The notes: generated by a model from the letters alone, not told the origin. A stretch of 13,627 bases of DNA from an uncultured Clostridia bacterium (GCA_946410395.1 CAMKAE010000031.1:1-13627); one strand, 5' to 3'; counted from the stretch's first letter, positions 6,061-11,947 are shown. Numbers and translations are program-made.

Positions 6061-6839
6061 TGCAGGTGCTGCAGATCGGCATGGATGAGGCGCTGCGGAT
6101 CCATGAGGCCGGAGACCAGAAGCAGTGGGACGAGTTCCTGGACAAGTTCAAACCCAAGAAGACCACGGACGACTGCTACACGCCGGAGAACGTATACGGC
6201 GCGATCGCCGACTGGGTGGCCAGGGAGTACAGCCTGGACAAGACCAGCTTCGTGCGGCCGTTCTTCCCGGGCGAAAGCTACCAGGACAGAGAGTACCCAG
6301 CCGGCTGCGTGGTCGTGGATAATCCGCCCTTTTCCATCCTGGCCGAAATCATCAAATGGTACGACCGAAAGGGGATCAGGTTCTTCTTGTTCGGGCCGGC
6401 GCTGACCATCTTCAGCGCGCGGCATGTGGATATCACCTACATTTGCGTCGGCGCGGACATCACCTACGAGAACGGTGCCCAGGTGCCCACCAGTTTCATC
6501 ACCAACCTGGACACCTGCAGGGCGCGGACTGCGCCGGATCTGTACAGGATGATCGAGGTGGAAAACGACAAAAACGTCAAGGGAACCAAAGCACACCCGC
6601 CGAAGTACGCCTTCCCGGACTGTGTCATCACCGCGGCGATCCTGCAGAGGTGGAGCAAGTACGGGATCCCCTACAGGCTGGAGAAGCAGGACTGCGTCCG
6701 GATCAGCGCCCTGGACAGCATGAAGGAAGCCGGAAAATCCATTTACGGCGGCGGATACCTGCTATCCGAGAAAGCCGCCCAGGAGCGGGCAGAAGCTGAA
6801 CGAGCTGCTATAGTTGCCGCAGCAGCTGGGGGGGTATGA
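6060..6839 (+). CDS. Putative adenine-specific DNA methyltransferase-like phage protein
   Basis: The 259-aa protein starts at ATG 6060, overlapping the endolysin stop (TGATG), with GGGAGG upstream. The key motif is D87-N-P-P-F-S92 in AGCVVVDNPPFSIL, the form of motif IV of N6-adenine methyltransferases. FVRPFFPGES (64-73) may stand in for the SAM-binding motif I, though a classical glycine-rich loop is not seen. FFLFGPALTIF and ENGAQVPTSFITNL are further conserved-looking blocks that I associate with a widespread phage family in lysis cassettes, often left as hypothetical. The C-terminus is Ala/Glu-rich and ends abruptly after a run of seven G (6828-6834); the terminal W.ISERER....LG motif expected in this family is present just downstream, but out of frame. 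Protection of phage DNA from restriction is the likely role if it is active. Confidence 0.65.
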   Translation: MQVLQIGMDEALRIHEAGDQKQWDEFLDKFKPKKTTDDCYTPENVYGAIADWVAREYSLDKTSFVRPFFPGESYQDREYPAGCVVVDNPPFSILAEIIKWYDRKGIRFFLFGPALTIFSARHVDITYICVGADITYENGAQVPTSFITNLDTCRARTAPDLYRMIEVENDKNVKGTKAHPPKYAFPDCVITAAILQRWSKYGIPYRLEKQDCVRISALDSMKEAGKSIYGGGYLLSEKAAQERAEAERAAIVAAAAGGV

Positions 6840-6964
6840 CGCAGTGTGGGACATTAGTGAGCGTGAACGGAGAATCGCGGATTGCCTGGGGCATCAGCGA
6901 GCGCGAGCGCGCGGTCATGAAGCACCTGGGACAGAAAGGGGGTGATACCAATGCCAAAGATTGA
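6836..6964 (+). CDS. Small ORF carrying a displaced ISERER motif, 42 aa
   Basis: ATG 6836 overlaps the preceding stop (ATGA), and the frame closes at TGA 6962-6964, overlapping the next gene by 14 nt. It encodes MTQCGTLVSVNGESRIAWGI followed by SERERAVMKHLGQKGGDTNA and KD. The stretch WGISERERAVMKHLG resembles the C-terminal motif of the preceding methyltransferase-like family, so this may be a detached or duplicated tail of that protein and not an independent gene. No own ribosome binding site is obvious; expression would rely on coupling. Confidence 0.35.
   Translation: MTQCGTLVSVNGESRIAWGISERERAVMKHLGQKGGDTNAKD
6847..6926 (+). repeat. Diverged 40-bp tandem duplication with synonymous changes
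   Basis: Units 6847-6886 and 6887-6926 both begin TGGGRCATYAGYGAGCG and each encodes W-x-I-S-E-R-E-R. Over the six codons of ISERER, five differ between units and all five differ only at the third position. Because 40 is not a multiple of three, the two units are read in different frames. Confidence 0.8.
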
Positions 6965-7322
6965 GGGGCCGGCGATCACCCTGACCTTTGAGACCGTCCT
7001 GATGGTGGCGGCCGTTGTTATCCTGTTCTTCGCCCTGGCGAAGACGGTACAGAGCGGCGTCGAGGCAATCCAGGGGATGAGCGTGCGCGGCAGAGTCAGG
7101 AAACTGGAGGACCAGATGGAAACCGTGAACAAGCGCCTCGAAAGAGGTGACAGGAAGTTCCGGGCGCAGTCGGACGATATCGGTCAGCTGCTGATTGTCA
7201 ACCAGAGCATGCTGATGCACTTCATCACGGGGAACGATCATCAAAAGCTGAAAGAGACGAACGAGAGTCTGACCGCATACATGGCGGCCAGAGCGTCGAG
7301 AGAAATGGAGGAGACAGAATGA
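6951..7322 (+). CDS. Single-pass membrane protein with coiled coil, lysis cassette
   Basis: The 123-aa protein starts at ATG 6951 after AGGGGGTG (about 6937-6944); GTG 6942 is in frame but lies within that ribosome binding site. Residues about 11-33 (ITLTFETVLMVAAVVILFFA and on) form one hydrophobic helix. The remainder is a charged helix (RKLEDQMETVNKRLERGDRK ...) likely to form a coiled coil, probably in the cytoplasm. It overlaps the holin by ATGA (7319-7322). Proteins of this build commonly accompany holins in Firmicutes phages and may regulate or scaffold membrane lesions; a specific role is not shown by the sequence. Confidence 0.7.
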   Translation: MPKIEGPAITLTFETVLMVAAVVILFFALAKTVQSGVEAIQGMSVRGRVRKLEDQMETVNKRLERGDRKFRAQSDDIGQLLIVNQSMLMHFITGNDHQKLKETNESLTAYMAARASREMEETE

Positions 7323-7681
7323 AAAAGCTGCTGCTTTGTTTGGTGCTGCTGACGACCATGCTGCTGACCTGCTCGGTGGCGCTCGCTGAAGGCGAGCTTC
7401 CCACGGAGCCCTTCACCTGGGAGCAGCTGGCCACGATCGCAGGTGCGACGCTGGCCACTCTGCTGGTGGTGCAGCTGCTCAAGCTGCCGATCGACAAGGT
7501 GTGGAAAATCCCGACAAGGCTGGTCGCCTATGTGATCGCGCTGATCATCATGATTCTGGCCACACACTTCACGGCTGGGCTAACCTGGGAGAACGCGATC
7601 CTGGCAGCCGTCAACGCGGTCATTGTTGCATTAGCTGCCATGGGTTCCTATGAGCTAACTTTTGCAAAGCTGGAAGAATAA
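7319..7681 (+). CDS. Holin-like membrane protein
   Basis: The 120-aa protein starts at ATG 7319, in ATGA overlap with the previous gene. It begins with a Lys-Lys-led hydrophobic stretch, MKKLLLCLVLLTTMLLTCSV, ending in ALAEG, which looks like a cleavable signal sequence. Three hydrophobic segments follow at about residues 38-58, 66-88 and 90-110 (QLATIAGATLATLLVVQLL; LVAYVIALIIMILATHFTAG; AILAAVNAVIVALAAMG). A charged hinge KLPIDKVWKIPTR separates the first two. Size, topology and position next to the endolysin and before the cassette terminator fit a phage holin that opens the membrane to let the endolysin out. Confidence 0.78.
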   Translation: MKKLLLCLVLLTTMLLTCSVALAEGELPTEPFTWEQLATIAGATLATLLVVQLLKLPIDKVWKIPTRLVAYVIALIIMILATHFTAGLTWENAILAAVNAVIVALAAMGSYELTFAKLEE

Positions 7682-7698
7682 AAGGCAAGACCATTTAC

Positions 7699-7733
7699 AA
7701 GAGCCCGGGAAGCCGGGCTCTTTCTCTTTTTTT
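7699..7733 (+). terminator. Strong intrinsic terminator of the late/lysis operon
   Basis: AAGAGCCCGG (7699-7708) and CCGGGCTCTT (7713-7722) form a perfect 10-bp stem with a GAAG tetraloop, followed by TCTCTTTTTTT. It lies 17 nt after the holin stop. Confidence 0.92.
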
Positions 7734-8119
7734 ATAAATAAAAACCGCCATTTACGAGGGGAGCGGGTGACGCGGATTTTTGAAGGCGGTCGAATTTTTT
7801 TATTTTTCCCGCTGCTGAATTGATAACGACGGCGGGCGCTGAGGCCAGACCTATCCCCCGCCCCTCAAAAGGTAAACCATAAGGGGGACGAACACCGGGA
7901 AGGGTCCAAGCGTTTACAGCGCGGATCAAAAAATAAACCAGGGGGGCCTTCGTCACACCTAACAGCAAACAGTTATTTCTAACAGATTCTAACAGAAAAA
8001 TAATTTATCTGTTAGGCGGTGCATATTATGGAAAGAAAACCGCATAATTTACAACCTAACACTTCTAACAGTAAAATAAACATAGGGAGCCGTTATTTTG
8101 ATGTGGCTGGTGGCGGACA
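7734..8119. other. Non-coding left arm of attP
   Basis: About 390 bases without a credible gene. The only long frame (minus, 7968-7732) has a TTG start and no ribosome binding site. The left part has weak dyads, for example ACCGCC near 7743 with GGCGGT near 7786. The right part, from 7959, carries the CTAACAG repeats listed separately and becomes AT-rich toward the att core. It is probably protein-binding DNA for integration and excision. Confidence 0.6.
7959..8071. repeat. CTAACAG repeats, candidate integrase arm-type sites
   Basis: Six copies: CTAACAG at 7959-7965, 7979-7985, 7989-7995 and 8065-8071; CTAACAC at 8056-8062; and one inverted copy CTGTTAG at 8009-8015. Spacings of 9-10 bp occur in two pairs. 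They lie 49-161 bp left of the att core, the right place for sites bound by the N-terminal domain of a tyrosine integrase. The same motif recurs upstream of the integrase gene. Confidence 0.65.
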
Positions 8120-8164
8120 GTTCGGGACCAAAAGGCCGCGGGTTCGAATCCCGCCACTTCGACA
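8120..8164 (+). other. attP core: 3' part of a tRNA-Pro(CGG) gene
   Basis: From the anticodon loop TTCGGGA (8121-8127, anticodon CGG at 8123-8125) to the discriminator A at 8164 the sequence reads as a tRNA: T stem GCGGG/CCCGC with loop TTCGAAT (8137-8153) and acceptor 3' strand. The upstream half is not tRNA: the 5' anticodon strand (GACAG, 8116-8120) does not pair beyond its last base with CCAAA (8128-8132), and no CGAAGTG acceptor strand is present near 8090. A 3' tRNA fragment next to a tyrosine integrase is the usual form of a phage attachment core, about 44 bp of identity with the host gene. Confidence 0.8.
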
Positions 8165-8165
8165 T

Positions 8166-8213
8166 CACCCCGGAAGCGTTAATCTGTAAGGCTTCCGGGG
8201 TGTTTTCTTTTTG
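8166..8213 (+). terminator. Intrinsic terminator directly after the tRNA segment
   Basis: CACCCCGGAAGC (8166-8177) and GCTTCCGGGGTG (8191-8202) form a perfect 12-bp stem with a 13-nt loop, followed by TTTTCTTTTT. It probably restores termination of the host tRNA transcript after integration, and blocks read-through toward the small genes at 8445-9210. Confidence 0.88.
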
Positions 8214-8232
8214 CCTGGATGTGTGGATAAAG

Positions 8233-8333
8233 CTGGGGAAATGGTGGAAAAACTGGGGGAAAAATTGGAACGTAAAAGGCCGGAGTGGTTCTGCGGCAAC
8301 GGCTCCGGCCTGGGGGAAATGGGGGAAAACTGG
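8233..8333 (+). repeat. Purine-rich 24-bp direct repeats flanking a hairpin
   Basis: Two near-identical 24-bp blocks (8233-8256 and 8310-8333), built as CTGGGG..AAATGG..GG.AAAACTGG, lie 77 bp apart. Between them GGCCGGAG (8278-8285) and CTCCGGCC (8303-8310) form a perfect 8-bp stem with a 17-nt loop. No gene is visible here. Possible roles are a right att arm, an accessory protein site or a replication element. Confidence 0.55.
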
Positions 8334-8347
8334 AGAAACAATACCAA

Positions 8348-8398
8348 TTTATATAAAACAAAAAAAGTATTGACTTTATATAAAATATTTGATAATAT
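8348..8398 (+). promoter_or_regulatory. Promoter with tandem TTTATATAAA palindromes
   Basis: A -35 box TTGACT (8370-8375) precedes an A/T-rich -10 region at 8391-8398 (GATAAT or TAATAT, 15- or 17-bp spacing). The perfect palindrome TTTATATAAA occurs at 8348-8357 and again at 8375-8384, 27 bp apart, one copy upstream of the -35 box and one between the boxes. That is the placement expected of operator sites. It should drive the two genes at 8445-9210. Confidence 0.7.
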
Positions 8399-8444
8399 AG
8401 ACTTGTCCGAAGGGGACAGAGAGAAAAGCGAGGAGGGCGCGAAA

Positions 8445-8771
8445 ATGGAGATCACAGTCAGCTATCGGGATTACGCAAACCGGATGGGAAAGAGTTTCCG
8501 GAAGGTGGCTTATAACCAGGACACCAAGCAGATCACCATTGATCTCAGCACCGGCGGAGTTGATTTTGACCAGTGCTACAATGTCCTCGCTATGGATGAC
8601 GACGCTCTGCTGGCGATGCTCCGCGCGAATAACGCCGACGCCACCATGGATGAGGTGCACACCGCCATTGAGGACACCATCAATTATATGCTGGGCGAGT
8701 ACCACAACGACGGGTACAAGGGAGTTACCGCCGACGCAATCAAGGCGGCCGTAGAATACATCAAAAAGTAA
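8445..8771 (+). CDS. Unrecognised small protein, 108 aa
   Basis: ATG 8445 follows AGGAGG (8431-8436). An upstream in-frame start exists at 8211, but that extension covers the promoter and repeats and is rejected. The protein begins MEITVSYRDYANRMGKSFRK; the middle is acidic (LAMDDDALLAMLRANNADAT), and it ends in a helical stretch with ADAIKAAVEYIKK. It has no signal peptide, membrane segment or known motif. It is the first gene of a two-gene unit with the ribbon-helix-helix protein 13 nt downstream. It lies between attP and the integrase, where excision or lysogeny-accessory genes are often found, but nothing identifies it as an excisionase. Confidence 0.7.
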   Translation: MEITVSYRDYANRMGKSFRKVAYNQDTKQITIDLSTGGVDFDQCYNVLAMDDDALLAMLRANNADATMDEVHTAIEDTINYMLGEYHNDGYKGVTADAIKAAVEYIKK

Positions 8772-8784
8772 GGAGGAAAAGACA

Positions 8785-9210
8785 ATGAAGAAGATCATCA
8801 GCGGGAAACTTTACGACACGGAGACGGCGAAGGAGATTGGATCGGTCTACCACGGAGAGGGGCCGCGGGACTTCCGGTACTATTCTGAGCAGCTGTACCG
8901 GAAGCGCACCGGGGAGTATTTCTTGTATGGTGAGGGCGGGCCCATGAGCCGGTACGCGGTATCCTGCGGGCAGAACCAGTGGTCCGGGGGCCAGCGGATC
9001 GAGCCCATGAGCTACTCCAGCGCCAAGGAATGGGCCGAGAAGAACATGGTCGCGGATGAATACATGGAGGAGTTTGGCCCGGTCTCTGAAGACGCGGAGC
9101 GCACCACCCTGTCCGTCAGCATCGATTTGGCCACGGCCGACCGGATCCGGAGGGAAGCCCAGGAGAAGGGCATGAGTGTCTCCGCGCTGATTGCCTCAAA
9201 GTTTAGTTGA
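8785..9210 (+). CDS. Conserved-type phage/plasmid protein with C-terminal ribbon-helix-helix
   Basis: ATG 8785 follows AAGGAGGAAAAG (8770-8781). The 141-aa protein begins MKKIISGKLYDTETAKEIGS, has the dense motif LYRKRTGEYFLYGEGGPMS, and then W-rich QNQWSGGQRIEPMSYSSAKE. I recall this N-terminal half from many Clostridia phages and plasmids, with unknown function. The last 35 residues, TTLSVSIDLATADRIRREAQ followed by EKGMSVSALIASKFS, fit a ribbon-helix-helix DNA-binding fold: a beta strand, then two helices split by GMS. Such proteins often repress their own operon, and the TTTATATAAA palindromes at the promoter of this unit are plausible targets. An antitoxin-like role is possible, but no toxin is evident. 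Confidence 0.75.
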   Translation: MKKIISGKLYDTETAKEIGSVYHGEGPRDFRYYSEQLYRKRTGEYFLYGEGGPMSRYAVSCGQNQWSGGQRIEPMSYSSAKEWAEKNMVADEYMEEFGPVSEDAERTTLSVSIDLATADRIRREAQEKGMSVSALIASKFS

Positions 9211-9225
9211 TAATCATTAATATTT

Positions 9226-9297
9226 TTTCCCAGGGAAAAAGAAAGCGCGCCATGGAAGCCTTGAAAATAAAGGCTCTGGGCGCGCTTTTTCTTTTGT
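9226..9297. terminator. Bidirectional terminator between convergent genes
   Basis: AAAGCGCGCC (9242-9251) pairs with GGCGCGCTTT (9279-9288), and inside it AGCCTT (9257-9262) pairs with AAGGCT (9270-9275). An A-rich run precedes it and TTTTTCTTTT follows, so it can end both the plus-strand unit stopping at 9210 and the minus-strand integrase message... the latter only if the message is read through the integrase stop at 9310, just beside it. Confidence 0.88.
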
Positions 9298-9309
9298 CTT
9301 CTTCCCTGG

Positions 9310-10644
9310 TTACCCTGGCAGCTGCTGCCCAGCTGGACCCGCTGCCGGCGGTGCTTCCGGATCAGTAGCGGGTTCGGCCGGGACGACGGAGCCGGTGGCC
9401 AGCAGGAGGCGGTCCATGGTGGCCGCGGCTTCCTGGTCCCGGGCGGGCATGGCGTCCGCATAGGCGCGCAGCGTGACGGAGGGATCAGAGTGGCCCATCC
9501 GGACGGAGACGGACTGCAGATCCACGTGATGCTGCAGGAGCACGCTGGCGTGGACGTGGCGCAGGCCGTGGAAGGTCAGCCCCTGGTAGCCGTGGGCGTC
9601 GGCGAATGTCCGGAACCATTTGCTGGGGGTGTCCTTATTTACGCGGGCCCCGTGCCGGCTGTGGACGATCCAGAAATCACCCCGCCATTTTTCCGGGTCG
9701 TCCTGGGCCTCCATGACATCGTCCCACATGGCGTCGTGCAGGATCCGGATCATGGAGGGCGGCAGCGTGATCACCCGGTCGCCGGCGTCGGTTTTTGTTT
9801 CGGCGATGAAGGCGCCGTCCGCCGGGGTGTACTTCAGGGCGCGGTCGACGGTGATGGTGCCGGCGCTCCAGTCTATGGCCGAATATTTGAGGGCGCCGAC
9901 TTCTCCCAGGCGGAGGCTGCACAGCATGGCCAGCAGGACGGCCAGCTTCAGCGGGGTCTCCGCTTCGGTGATGATCAACTGCAGCAGGGCGATCACTTCC
10001 GGCTCCGGAAGGGTCGCCTTTTTCTTTTTGCGCCTTTTTGGCCCCTGCACCCGGTCCGCGGGGTTATATTCCAGGAGGCCGACGCGCACGGCTGCCGACA
10101 GCATCGTCTTGACACAGCCCAGATAGTTCTGGGCTGTCTTCGCGGAGAGCGGCTTTGCGGCCTGGGCGTCGGTGATCAGCTGCTCCCCTTTCCGACGGGG
10201 GCGCTTCAGCTGATCATCCTGCAGGCGGGTGCTCTTCCGTGGTTCCTGCCGGAGATTGTACAGCCAATCCGTCAGGCGGGCAGGCGTCAGATCCGTGAGC
10301 GGGAGATCGCCCAGCTGTGGGAGGATCCTGGAGGAGAGCAGGTATCTGTAGTTCGCGACGGTCACCGGGCTGGCGTCAAGGTTCAGATACTTTGACAGCC
10401 AGATCTCTGACCATTCGCGCAGGGTGGGGATATCCGAAGGCCTGCCGGAGAGCCTGGCCTCCAGCCTCTGCAGTTCCCGCTTCGCTTCGCGCTCCTGGGC
10501 GTCCTCCGGAAGGTCTGGATCCATCCGCAGCGGAATCCGGACCCACTGCCACTGGCCGCCGACTTTGATCTGGGTGCCGACTCTCCAGGAATTTTTTCCT
10601 CTTTTTTCAACAGTGCCCAAAAGGCCGCACCTCGCTTTCTTCAT
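9310..10644 (-). CDS. int: Phage integrase (tyrosine recombinase)
   Basis: The 444-aa protein has an N-terminal arm-binding-like domain (residues about 8-66: GTVEKRGKNSWRVGTQIKVG ...), a core-binding domain (about 73-200, with a basic insertion at 135-165) and a catalytic domain. Catalytic residues are R245 (SLRLGEV), K284 (AETKTDAGDR), H359 and R362 (FHGLRHVHAS), H385 (MGHSDPSV) and nucleophile Y395 (RAYADAM). A Pro/Ala-rich tail of about 30 residues ends the protein. It should recombine attP (8120-8164) with the host tRNA-Pro gene. ATG 10644 lacks a convincing ribosome binding site, so expression may be low or the start imprecise. TGTTAG repeats at 10684-10809 lie over its promoter region. 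It is distinct from the shorter recombinase at 3735-4733. Confidence 0.93.
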   Translation of the reverse strand: MKKARCGLLGTVEKRGKNSWRVGTQIKVGGQWQWVRIPLRMDPDLPEDAQEREAKRELQRLEARLSGRPSDIPTLREWSEIWLSKYLNLDASPVTVANYRYLLSSRILPQLGDLPLTDLTPARLTDWLYNLRQEPRKSTRLQDDQLKRPRRKGEQLITDAQAAKPLSAKTAQNYLGCVKTMLSAAVRVGLLEYNPADRVQGPKRRKKKKATLPEPEVIALLQLIITEAETPLKLAVLLAMLCSLRLGEVGALKYSAIDWSAGTITVDRALKYTPADGAFIAETKTDAGDRVITLPPSMIRILHDAMWDDVMEAQDDPEKWRGDFWIVHSRHGARVNKDTPSKWFRTFADAHGYQGLTFHGLRHVHASVLLQHHVDLQSVSVRMGHSDPSVTLRAYADAMPARDQEAAATMDRLLLATGSVVPAEPATDPEAPPAAGPAGQQLPG

Positions 10645-10683
10645 GCGTGATAAAAAGTGTATGTGGGTATACCTTTATTTTTG

Positions 10684-10809
10684 GTGTTAGACTGTTAGGG
10701 ATGGGTTTACATTGAGCGAAAAGTCAATAAACACAATGGCTCCGAGCCTCACAGGAAACCGGTGAAAAGCTGTTAGAAAAGTGTTAGGGCGGGGATGTTT
10801 TTCTGTTAG
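10684..10809. repeat. TGTTAG repeats upstream of int, same motif as at attP
   Basis: Five same-oriented copies of STGTTAG: GTGTTAG at 10684-10690 and 10781-10787, and CTGTTAG at 10692-10698, 10770-10776 and 10803-10809. They are the reverse complement of the CTAACAG repeats left of attP, and each cluster includes closely paired copies. The rest of 10645-10901 shows no gene. They may let integrase or an accessory factor control int or bridge to attP. Confidence 0.65.
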
Positions 10810-10901
10810 GTGACGCGAAAAAAAAGGATATGCATGGCTGCGTGGCTGTATTTTCCAGCCTGAGGATGGCTGCTGATATAACGCTAAAGGACAGCCGGCT
10901 G

Positions 10902-11342
10902 TCAAAATTCGTCTGAGCCGTTTATATACTGGGCGAGAACGTCGGGGATGATGACGGAGGAGTACAGCTCGTTCAGGGTCCCGTAAACGGTGACGGCATC
11001 GCCCACCTGGAAGGGCAGCTCTTCCTTATGGAGGCGGAAGTGGACATTCAGCCGCGGGAGATCCGCGCCGATGGGCTTGGTGGCCTCCTGATCGTCCACG
11101 GCGATGAGCATGTCATAATGGTTGGACTGGCCCGCCCAGGTGATCGAGAGGATCGTGCCGCCGATGGTCACGTAGTGGGTGCCGGCGGCCATGCTCCGGG
11201 CTGGGGATGTGTTTTCGAGATAATCCTGGAGCCCGGCCAGGGAGGAAAAGGACTTGGCGGATGCCGACCCGGGCAGGGACGTGACAGCGAGGAAGGCGGA
11301 CAGGGACAGGATCGCCAGGGCGTACGAGAAGCATTTGCGCAT
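10902..11342 (-). CDS. Secreted small protein in the lysogeny module
   Basis: ATG 11342 follows AGGAGG with 5-nt spacing, so longer in-frame starts upstream are rejected. The 146-aa protein opens with a typical signal peptide (MRKCFSYALAILSLSAFLAV ... ASA) with no lipobox cysteine. The mature part contains THYVTIGGTILSITWAG, the run YDMLIAVDD and FQVGDAVTVYGTLNELYSSV, the pattern of a small OB-fold-like beta barrel. It lies between integrase and repressor and would be expressed in the lysogen. In lactococcal and streptococcal phages this is the usual place for superinfection-exclusion proteins at the cell surface, so a lysogenic-conversion or exclusion role is plausible but unproven. A near-perfect 24-bp palindrome lies just upstream of its ribosome binding site. 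Confidence 0.78.
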   Translation of the reverse strand: MRKCFSYALAILSLSAFLAVTSLPGSASAKSFSSLAGLQDYLENTSPARSMAAGTHYVTIGGTILSITWAGQSNHYDMLIAVDDQEATKPIGADLPRLNVHFRLHKEELPFQVGDAVTVYGTLNELYSSVIIPDVLAQYINGSDEF

Positions 11343-11355
11343 GTGTGCCTCCTGC

Positions 11356-11379
11356 AAAAGCGACAACGTGGACGCTTTT
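11356..11379. promoter_or_regulatory. 24-bp palindrome, copy 1 (before the secreted-protein gene)
   Basis: The arms are AAAAGCG and CGCTTTT around the near-palindromic centre CAACGTGG. It differs at one base from the copy at 12581-12604. It sits 13 nt before the ATG of the minus-strand gene starting at 11342, directly upstream of that gene's ribosome binding site. It could be a repressor operator or a small RNA hairpin acting on translation. Confidence 0.65.
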
Positions 11380-11475
11380 ATTTGTCTGATGGGGGAAAGG
11401 GCGCGGCTTTTTATGATATAATCCAGGAGACGCGCGAAAAATGCGGGAGATCTCCGGCGGAAAGGAACAAACATC

Positions 11476-11625
11476 ATGGAAGGAAACGCGCTGGATACTA
11501 TTCTGGCGATGATTGACCGGATGGACCGGGCGGAGCTGGAAGCCCTGAACCTTCTGATTGATATTGCTGAATTGCATCTATCAGATCAAGAAGGCGCTGA
11601 AGAACCGGCTCAGGAAGAGCCCTGA
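11476..11625 (+). CDS. Possible small ORF antisense to the repressor 3' end, 49 aa
   Basis: ATG 11476 follows AAAGGA (about 11462-11467), and a perfect TATAAT (11417-11422) lies upstream, though without a good -35. The peptide begins MEGNALDTILAMIDRMDRAE and continues LEALNLLIDIAELHL before an acidic end; it would form amphipathic helices. It overlaps the last 128 nt of the repressor on the other strand. Either it is a real small regulator or an antisense artefact of helix-coding DNA. I favour caution. Confidence 0.35.
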   Translation: MEGNALDTILAMIDRMDRAELEALNLLIDIAELHLSDQEGAEEPAQEEP

Positions 11626-11887
11626 CCCTTTTGATTGTGTACGCTTTGAGCTCGCTGTCACTGACGGCGGGCTCTTTTGCCGGCTGCGGATCATCGGACA
11701 GGCCCATCAGATAATCCAGGGAGACGCCGTAGATCTGGCTCAAGGTGATGGCCGTCTGGATCTGCGGATAGGTTTTCCCGTGCTCCCAGGCGAAGACGGA
11801 CTGCTGCGTGACGCCCAGGCGGTTTCCGAGTTCGACCTGGGAAAAGCCGAATTCTTCCCGGAGCTGTTTCAGTCTGTTGCCCGGCAT
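11498..11887 (-). CDS. XRE-family phage repressor (CI-like)
   Basis: The 129-aa protein starts at ATG 11887 after AAAGGA. Residues 4-60 form a helix-turn-helix of the XRE class: LKQLREEFGFSQVELGNRLG, VTQQSVFAWEHGKTYPQ, then LSQIYGVSLDYLMG. A helical segment follows (LPEPVLQRLLDLIDAIQQYQ), probably for dimerisation, then a Gly/Pro/Ser-rich tail. There is no S24 peptidase domain, so it is not a self-cleaving CI of the lambda type and induction must work differently. It is divergent from the Cro-like gene at 12032, and two WACAGTTNNNAACTGTW operators lie between them, one across its own promoter. It should keep the early genes silent in the lysogen. Confidence 0.85.
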   Translation of the reverse strand: MPGNRLKQLREEFGFSQVELGNRLGVTQQSVFAWEHGKTYPQIQTAITLSQIYGVSLDYLMGLSDDPQPAKEPAVSDSELKAYTIKRVRALPEPVLQRLLDLIDAIQQYQSEGSGLPAPPGPSGQSSPE

Positions 11888-11919
11888 CGCTCTCTGTCCT
11901 TTCTGTATCTTATAAAATA

Positions 11920-11947
11920 ATTATACAGTTTTCAACTGTACGCGCAA
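11920..11947 (-). promoter_or_regulatory. Repressor promoter
   Basis: On the minus strand TTGCGC (11947-11942) and a perfect TATAAT (11925-11920) are spaced 16 bp. Operator 1 covers the space between them, so the repressor can control its own synthesis. Confidence 0.7.
11924..11940. promoter_or_regulatory. Operator 1
   Basis: TACAGTTTTCAACTGTA: perfect 7-bp arms around TTC, overlapping the -10 end of the repressor promoter. Same arms (AcAGTT class) and same 3-bp centre as operator 2, 55 bp away. Confidence 0.8.

Noticed and set aside
6847..6926. CRISPR-like or regulatory repeat
   Set aside because: Only two diverged units without spacers, and their differences are synonymous within a protein motif.
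7732..7968. Minus-strand ORF of 78 aa left of attP
   Set aside because: TTG start without ribosome binding site, overlaps the att arm repeats, no recognisable protein character.
8090..8164. A complete phage-encoded tRNA-Pro gene
   Set aside because: Only the part from the anticodon loop onward fits; the acceptor 5' strand and D arm are absent and the anticodon stem does not pair.
9490..10395. Plus-strand ORF of 301 aa
   Set aside because: Antisense shadow of the integrase, which has all catalytic residues on the other strand.
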